A DNA stretch of 64,000 bases from Tragulus kanchil (taxonomy: Eukaryota > Chordata > Mammalia > Artiodactyla > Tragulidae): assembly GCA_022376925.1 (NCBI GenBank), contig JAIOJX010000025.1, positions 94,763,608-94,827,607 of the forward strand, in the 5' to 3' direction. The stretch's first letter is position 1, and every line of letters begins with the position of its first letter. This document shows positions 57,064-64,000 of this stretch, piece after piece. A program made the position numbers and the translations under genes. The notes below the pieces were generated by a model. That model did not search any database. It was not told where the DNA came from and was given only the letters and a program-made list of their open reading frames with translations.

Positions 57064-59336
57064 CTTGATGTTCCTCTCTTAGCTGCAGAGGAGGGGAAGA
57101 AAAGATTTTCATTACCAGGTTCGTTCCTTTGTCCTAGCATGCCTCACTGATTTTATGCAGTAGCCTTCTGACTGGCCCTTGCTTCCGTACATGCGACATA
57201 GCAGCAACTAGAGTGATTTTTTAAAAACATAGTTAAGATTTTGAGCCTTTCCTGCTTCAGAGGTCTCAGTGGCTTCTCTTGGACTGTACAGACCTTCCAC
57301 AATGGGGTCTCTTCCTGTCTGTCTTGCTGACCTCGTTCTTTGTGCCACCTTCCCCAAATCACTCTGCAGGAGTGCTGTGAGGGCCTCAAGTGCCAGACTC
57401 AGATGGTTCCCTTGGCCTGAAGACATCAGCCCTTGGACTCCAAGTCTAGAGTGCTGGGCAGGCTGTGGACCTGAATATGGGGTCAACACTGGATGTTTGT
57501 TTCAGGGTGGAACTGTCAAATGAGAGACCCATTGTGAAAACCCATTGATGGATAGAGGACTCTTTAGACTTCGGGGATGAATTATGGAAGCTACAATTCA
57601 GATTTTGAGTTCCTTTTCTAACAATGTTAAAAACTACCCAGCTTCTATTTCTGTTTGTTCATAAATGTTGTAGCAGTCACCTCACAGTGACCTGAGAACC
57701 TTAACTCCTAGTCAGGCCTGCAATGTCTTGGCATCACAGTAGATAGACGAAGCATGTCCTCAGGGCTATGAGGCAGAGTGTCATGTTTGCTATGATTATC
57801 CCTAGGGGGAAAAAACAGAGGAAGGCCTGGATTCTCTTGATCTGAGGTTGCTCTGGCTTCTTCCAGCAGGTACAGTATTTATAGTTATGGGCAGGTTTCC
57901 CGCTGAGGACTTTAAAACTGAACTGTATACTTTTATTATCTGTGTAGCTTCCGTTGTCTTATCCCCTGTCTTTATATTAGACTGTCTGATTAAGAGTATG
58001 ATGGAAAGAGTAAAATACAGAAAAGTGGTATTTTTAATGTAGATCATCATTTTTATAATAGATATGCCAGTGTCTATGGAAGAAGATTGTTCAGACTTTT
58101 CAAACAAGTAAAACGTACCTTGTTAGTTAGAAAACAGCAAGAGAGGAAAGGTAATGTAAGTAGACCACTAGAAAATAAATAGCTAGNAAAGAGGGAAAGA
58201 ATCTTGTTATTAATCCTAGCATGCCTCAGCTTGATGTTCCTCTCTTAGCTGCAGAGGAGGAAGAAAAGATTTTCATTACGTCCTTTCCCTGACCTGGCCC
58301 TTGCTTCCGTACATGCGACATAGCAGCAACTAGAGTGATTTTTTAAAAACATAGTTAAGATTTTGAGCCTTTCCTGCTTCAGAGGTCTCAGTGGCTTCTC
58401 TTGGACTGTACAGACCTTCCACAATGGGGTCTCTTCCTGTCTGTCTTGCTGACCTCGTTCTTTGTGCCACCTTCCCCAAATCACTCTGCAGGAGTGCTGT
58501 GAGGGCCTCAAGTGCCAGACTCAGATGGTTCCCTTGGCCTGAAGACATCAGCCCTTGGACTCCAAGTCTAGAGTGCTGGGCAGGCTGTGGACCTGAATAT
58601 GGGGTCAACACTGGATGTTTGTTTCAGGGTGGAACTGTCAAATGAGAGACCCATTGTGAAAACCCATTGATGGATAGAGGACTCTTTAGACTTCGGGGAT
58701 GAATTATGGAAGCTACAATTCAGATTTTGAGTTCCTTTTCTAACAATGTTAAAAACTACCCAGCTTCTATTTCTGTTTGTTCATAAATGTTGTAGCAGTC
58801 ACCTCACAGTGACCTGAGAACCTTAACTCCTAGTCAGGCCTGCAATGTCTTGGCATCACAGTAGATAGACGAAGCATGTCCTCAGGGCTATGAGGCAGAG
58901 TGTCATGTTTGCTATGATTATCCCTAGGGGGAAAAAACAGAGGAAGGCCTGGATTCTCTTGATCTGAGGTTGCTCTGGCTTCTTCCAGCAGGTACAGTAT
59001 TTATAGTTATGGGCAGGTTTCCCGCTGAGGACTTTAAAACTGAACTGTATACTTTTATTATCTGTGTAGCTTCCGTTGTCTTATCCCCTGTCTTTATATT
59101 AGACTGTCTGATTAAGAGTATGATGGAAAGAGTAAAATACAGAAAAGTGGTATTTTTAATGTAGATCATCATTTTTATAATAGATATGCCAGTGTCTATG
59201 GAAGAAGATTGTTCAGACTTTTCAAACAAGTAAAAATGTACCTTGTTAGTTAGAAAACAGCAAGAGAGGAAAGGTAATGTAAGTAGACCACTAGAAAATA
59301 AATAGCTAGAAAAGAGGGAAAGAATCTTGTTATTAA
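57064..59336. repeat. Adjacent direct duplication T (~1.12-1.17 kb unit)
   Basis: 57,064-58,229 recurs from 58,230. The second copy is condensed at its start, lacking about 44 bases present at 57,115-57,180. The first copy ends with a misplaced 'tcctagcatgcctca' and contains the N at 58,187. Open frames here (57,208-57,523 on both strands) are unsupported. Confidence 0.92.
58187..58187. other. Ambiguous base N
   Basis: The only N I noticed in the window. It lies 43 bases before a duplication junction, in the low-quality end of the first copy. The second copy reads 'agctagaaaag' here. Confidence 0.98.
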
Positions 59337-61204
59337 AAGTACCTTAGTCATGTAGGGAAGGACTGTTCCATCTGGTGAAAAGATAATCAGGCCAGGTAAG
59401 AGAGTCGGCTAGGTTCAGGCAAGTTATGAAACTGTTTGTATGCTTCTTTTTTATCTAAGGACTTAAAGTCCTGAAATAACCCTAGGATTCAGAAAGCAGT
59501 CTAGCACATGCTCTGGAAGCAACAAAGCATCAACAGGGTGGAAATTTGATTTTTAAAAATTGAGTGATTGATTGATCGATTAGTTTTGGCCACACAGTGA
59601 GGCATGAGGCACTAGTTCCCTGACTGGGGATCAAACCCATGCCCCTCTGCATAAAAAATACAGAGTCTTAGCCACTGGACTGCGAGGGAAAATTGATTTT
59701 TATTACAGGGAAATCTAGATGTGGCTTAAATTTTTTTTTCTTACATAAAGAGATGATAATGCTAATCCATAGGGAGAGATTAATGTTTACTTAGTTAGAG
59801 ACAGTTACTTTTAGTGATTCTTCTAAACCCAGGATACTGTATTAACTGGAGATTGAGTACTTTGAGGTTAATATGATGTTGAGATATTGTGTTTTTCAAA
59901 TTTTGTATTCATTACTATAAGTTTTTTGTCTCATCTTAGAGTGATGCATTGTTTCATATTGGTGTTAGAAATAAGCTTGGTTTTTGGTTTAATGTGCTTT
60001 AGTTGGGTGGTGTACCTCAGTTATGCCTCAGAAAGCTAAGTATTTGAAACATGTCCTCAGGGCTATGAGGCAGAGTGTCATGTTTGCTATGATTATCCCT
60101 AGGGGGAAAAAACAGAGGAAGGCCTGGATTCTCTTGATCTGAGGTTGCTCTGGCTTCTTCCAGCAGGTACAGTATTTATAGTTATGGGCAGGTTTCCCGC
60201 TGAGGACTTTAAAACTGAACTGTATACTTTTATTATCTGTGTAGCTTCCGTTGTCTTATCCCCTGTCTTTATATTAGACTGTCTGATTAAGAGTATGATG
60301 GAAAGAGTAAAATACAGAAAAGTGGTATTTTTAATGTAGATCATCATTTTTATAATAGATATGCCAGTGTCTATGGAAGAAGATTGTTCAGACTTTTCAA
60401 ACAAGTAAAAATGTACCTTGTTAGTTAGAAAACAGCAAGAGAGGAAAGGTAATGTAAGTAGACCACTAGAAAATAAATAGCTAGAAAAGAGGGAAAGAAT
60501 CTTGTTATTAAAAGTACCTTAGTCATGTAGGGAAGGACTGTTCCATCTGGTGAAAAGATAATCAGGCCAGGTAAGAGAGTCGGCTAGGTTCAGGCAAGTT
60601 ATGAAACTGTTTGTATGCTTCTTTTTTATCTAAGGACTTAAAGTCCTGAAATAACCCTAGGATTCAGAAAGCAGTCTAGCACATGCTCTGGAAGCAACAA
60701 AGCATCAACAGGGTGGAAATTTGATTTTTAAAAATTGAGTGATTGATTGATCGATTAGTTTTGGCCACACAGTGAGGCATGAGGCACTAGTTCCCTGACT
60801 GGGGATCAAACCCATGCCCCTCTGCATAAAAAATACAGAGTCTTAGCCACTGGACTGCGAGGGAAAATTGATTTTTATTACAGGGAAATCTAGATGTGGC
60901 TTAAATTTTTTTTTCTTACATAAAGAGATGATAATGCTAATCCATAGGGAGAGATTAATGTTTACTTAGTTAGAGACAGTTACTTTTAGTGATTCTTCTA
61001 AACCCAGGATACTGTATTAACTGGAGATTGAGTACTTTGAGGTTAATATGATGTTGAGATATTGTGTTTTTCAAATTTTGTATTCATTACTATAAGTTTT
61101 TTGTCTCATCTTAGAGTGATGCATTGTTTCATATTGGTGTTAGAAATAAGCTTGGTTTTTGGTTTAATGTGCTTTAGTTGGGTGGTGTACCTCAGTTATG
61201 CCTG
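58875..61204. repeat. Adjacent direct duplication U (~1.18 kb unit)
   Basis: 58,875-60,049 recurs at 60,050-61,204 with offset 1,175. The first copy ends in an unmatched stretch (60,025-60,049). The opening 460 bases are also in duplication T, giving three copies. Confidence 0.93.
59553..59697 (-). mobile_element. CHR-type SINE fragment (second copy ~60,728-60,872)
   Basis: 'ttggccacacagtgaggcat', 'tccctgactggggatcaaac' and 'cactggactgcgagggaaa' are antisense CHR sequence. A GATT-rich run abuts its 3' end. Confidence 0.75.
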
Positions 61205-61384
61205 CTAGTATCTTTATTTATGACACATGAACTACTAAGACCATGCTGTCTCCCTGGGGAAGATTACTATTAATAGGATCCTAATGAGTAACACAGCACC
61301 TTCTAACAATGTAAATTACTAACTTAATCCTATCATAGTGAAGGCACACTTGGTATGCACACACTTCTAAAAATTGTGATTGTT
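61205..61384. other. Unassigned non-coding DNA
   Basis: No recognised feature. Confidence 0.4.
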
Positions 61385-61670
61385 TTTTTTTTTTTATTTT
61401 ACTTTTTAGTTTTATAGAGTTTTGTTGTTTACAGGTATGTATGATCCCAGATTAGTCATATGTACATCCCCCCATCCCATCTCTATGTTGGATAGATAGA
61501 TGGGTGGGTGCGTGGGCATGAATGATCTTTCTTGGGTACTTTAGTTCCAGTTGGTGCATTTTTATTTCTTTCCTTTTTAATTAAAAAAAATTTTAATTGA
61601 AGGATAATAGCTTTACAGAGTTGTGTTGTTTACTGTCAAACATCAACATGAATCAGGCGCCTTTTTATTA
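61385..61670 (-). mobile_element. Two L1 3'-end fragments
   Basis: A T run at 61,384-61,396 and 'gttgtttacaggtatgtatg' form one antisense L1 tail. From 61,570 'aattgaaggataatagcttt' and 'tcaaacatcaacatgaatca' form a second from another L1 subfamily. They are interrupted by a GGTGGGTG-rich piece. Bases 61,671-61,774 hold nothing else. Confidence 0.65.
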
Positions 61671-61774
61671 ACAGAAAATCTCACAAAGATTGTGTACAAA
61701 TGTTTATCTTGACCCAATGACCTATTTATATTCAAATGAGATGTTATTTGATTCTCTTAATGAACCTTGTAGAA

Positions 61775-61902
61775 CAGGAAATGGCAAACCACTCCAGTAT
61801 TCTTGTCTGAAAAATTCCATGGGCAGAGAAGTCAGGCAGGCTGCATACAGTCCATGGGTTGCAGAGTTGGACAGATTGACCACACACACACACACACACA
61901 CA
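61775..61902 (+). mobile_element. Bov-A SINE body with (CA)n tail (second copy ~62,916-63,043)
   Basis: 'aatggcaaaccactccagta' starts the fragment and 'gcagagttggacagattgac' ends it, followed by a (CA)n run at 61,881-61,902. Confidence 0.82.
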
Positions 61903-62164
61903 ATATGAGCCTTGGGTAAGTGTTAGAAAGTATCCTTGGTGATTGAACATCAACTGGGGATAGGGACAGGAGAAGCAATTGCTTCTGTCTGGTTAGTATA
62001 GTTTGACTTTTGAAGACACGGGGAATGGCCTAAGGAGTTTGTAAAGTCAAGACTTAAGGTCTCTATAGTTATTTGTGTCTTGAGTCTTTTCTTTCACTGC
62101 ATTGAGAAAATAGAACGTTAGCTAATTGTCACCATTCCTTATGTTTACAGATTAAAACTAAGCT

Positions 62165-62335
62165 TTTTTTTTTCAATTTTTAATTCTTTCTTTTAAAGAT
62201 TTTACAGAGTTTTGTTGTTCACTGACATGTATGTTCCCAGATCATTCATATGCACATCCCTGGTCCCCACCCTCAATCCAGTTCCCCGCCTCCCACCCCC
62301 CCCGACCATTGCCCCAAGTGATTGTAGGCACTCCT
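62165..62335 (-). mobile_element. L1 3'-end fragment (second copy ~63,306-63,476)
   Basis: T run, then 'gttgttcactgacatgtatg' and 'atgcacatccctggtcccca', the same ruminant L1 3' UTR as at 30,900-30,990. Bases 62,336-62,815 hold no recognised feature. Confidence 0.75.
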
Positions 62336-64000
62336 ATTTAAAACTAAGCTCTTTTTATTTCCTGGGTGCCAGTCTGCAAGTGGTTTCCTACTCTTGCAGT
62401 ATCCAAAATCGAATAGTGTCTTAATTGTAATAACAAGAGAGCAATTTGGGGGTACAGAAACAATTGCATATTATTTTGGTTTGAAGCAGTTCTACTATGA
62501 TATACTCAGGTGTGGTTTTCTTATATGTATCCTGTTTTGGTGTTCCTAGAGCTTCTAGGAACTGTGGCTTGATACTTTCAGCTTTAGAAAATACTTGGCT
62601 AGTATTTCTTCAAATATTGGAATCCTGGGAATGGACTGCCTTCATCTTTCCTTTTTCTCAGAATTTTGGTTAAGTCCTGACTGATTTGGTTGCACTCATC
62701 AGAAAGCATTCTTCAAAGAGTTGCATTTTATATTTTTTCTCCTTCTACAGTTGTTCTTAGGAGGATAATTGGTTTGGACCAGCTACTCCACTATAGCCAG
62801 AGAGAAACTTCTTCTTTTATTACTTTTTTTTTTTAGAATGAAAACTAAGTTTCTGGACGTTTCATATATCAAACCTATTTCCGAAGCTGTTATTCTCTTA
62901 ATGAACCTTGTAGAACAGGAAATGGCAAACCACTCCAGTATTCTTGTCTGAAAAATTCCATGGGCAGAGAAGTCAGGCAGGCTGCATACAGTCCATGGGT
63001 TGCAGAGTTGGACAGATTGACCACACACACACACACACACACAATATGAGCCTTGGGTAAGTGTTAGAAAGTATCCTTGGTGATTGAACATCAACTGGGG
63101 ATAGGGACAGGAGAAGCAATTGCTTCTGTCTGGTTAGTATAGTTTGACTTTTGAAGACACGGGGAATGGCCTAAGGAGTTTGTAAAGTCAAGACTTAAGG
63201 TCTCTATAGTTATTTGTGTCTTGAGTCTTTTCTTTCACTGCATTGAGAAAATAGAACGTTAGCTAATTGTCACCATTCCTTATGTTTACAGATTAAAACT
63301 AAGCTTTTTTTTTTCAATTTTTAATTCTTTCTTTTAAAGATTTTACAGAGTTTTGTTGTTCACTGACATGTATGTTCCCAGATCATTCATATGCACATCC
63401 CTGGTCCCCACCCTCAATCCAGTTCCCCGCCTCCCACCCCTCCAGACCATTGCCCCAAGTGATTGTAGGCACTCCTATTTAAAACTAAGCTCTTTTTATT
63501 TCCTGGGTGCCAGTCTGCAAGTGGTTTCCTACTCTTGCAGTATCCAAAATCGAATAGTGTCTTAATTGTAATAACAAGAGAGCAATTTGGGGGTACAGAA
63601 ACAATTGCATATTATTTTGGTTTGAAGCAGTTCTACTATGATATACTCAGGTGTGGTTTTCTTATATGTATCCTGTTTTGGTGTTCCTAGAGCTTCTAGG
63701 AACTGTGGCTTGATACTTTCAGCTTTAGAAAATACTTGGCTAGTATTTCTTCAAATATTGGAATCCTGGGAATGGACTGCCTTCATCTTTCCTTTTTCTC
63801 AGAATTTTGGTTAAGTCCTGACTGATTTGGTTGCACTCATCAGAAAGCATTCTTCAAAGAGTTGCATTTTATATTTTTTCTCCTTCTACAGTTGTTCTTA
63901 GGAGGATAATTGGTTTGGACCAGCTACTCCACTATAGCCAGAGAGAAACTTCTTCATTGATTACTTTGATTTTTCAGAATGAAAACTAAGTTTATGGAAG

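Larger units (their letters stand above)
61751..64000. repeat. Adjacent direct duplication V (~1.14 kb unit), cut by window end
   Basis: 61,751-62,891 recurs from 62,892 to the window end, offset 1,141. The first copy ends scrambled at 62,815-62,891. One difference is 'ccccccccgacc' (about 62,297-62,306) against 'cccctccagacc' (about 63,438). Confidence 0.93.

Noticed and set aside
57208..57523. 93- and 84-codon frames on opposite strands as an exon pair
   Set aside because: They overlap each other, have no splice support I can see, and recur only through duplication T.
1..64000. CRISPR arrays, operons, phage or plasmid genes
   Set aside because: No short regularly spaced repeats, no dense co-directional genes, and the repeat content is plainly ruminant.

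Overview
This window looks like nuclear DNA of a pecoran ruminant (bovid or deer). It contains BovB (RTE-type) LINE fragments, Bov-tA/Bov-A SINEs, cetartiodactyl CHR-type tRNA SINEs, bovine-style L1 tails, older MIR and L1M remnants, one MER5A-like DNA transposon, several ruminant LTRs and one defective class I endogenous retrovirus. I found no intact host protein-coding gene. The only gene-like host signal is a CpG-rich block at about 19.65-21.6 kb with a strong splice-donor match and, just downstream, CCAAT, MARE/AP-1 and TATA-like motifs. This may be the first exon and promoter of a plus-strand gene I cannot name.

The dominant large-scale structure is redundancy. Twenty-one adjacent head-to-tail duplications of about 1.09-1.22 kb, plus one of about 115 bp, run through the window; I estimate 24 kb of the 64 kb is repeated. 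The copies are near-identical, ignore element boundaries, sometimes overlap in chains that give three copies, and many junctions carry a short scrambled or condensed stretch. A single N (58,187) lies in the scrambled end of one copy. I read these as unmerged overlaps of roughly 2 kb assembly pieces, not biology. Features inside them are described once, with the second position given.

Layout. 0-2.6 kb: L1 ORF2 remnant, SINEs and an L1 tail. 2.6-13.5 kb: duplicated, mostly non-coding DNA with MIR, L1M and CHR fragments and a TC/TA microsatellite. 13.5-15.2 kb: single-copy, with a BovB tail. 15.2-21.6 kb: SINE-rich duplications, then the CpG island. 22-28.5 kb: L1M remnant, BovB and CHR. 28.5-35.7 kb: the longest stretch free of duplication, with a 5'-truncated minus-strand L1 of about 2.1 kb. 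35-37.6 kb: LTR-like sequence. 37,660-49,577: the provirus on the minus strand. 50-56 kb: solo LTRs and SINEs. 56-64 kb: MER5A, CHR, L1 tails and a CA microsatellite.

The provirus is the most informative feature. In its own direction it has a 5' LTR, a primer-binding site resembling tRNA-Phe, gag with two CCHC knuckles, a TGA separating gag from protease-polymerase in the same frame, protease (DTGA), reverse transcriptase (YVDD), RNase H and the HHCC end of integrase. It then passes directly into the membrane anchor of env and the 3' LTR. Most of integrase and env is missing, and stops and frameshifts break the remaining genes. After removing duplicated blocks I estimate about 6.3 kb. A 5-bp direct repeat (tccag) flanks it.
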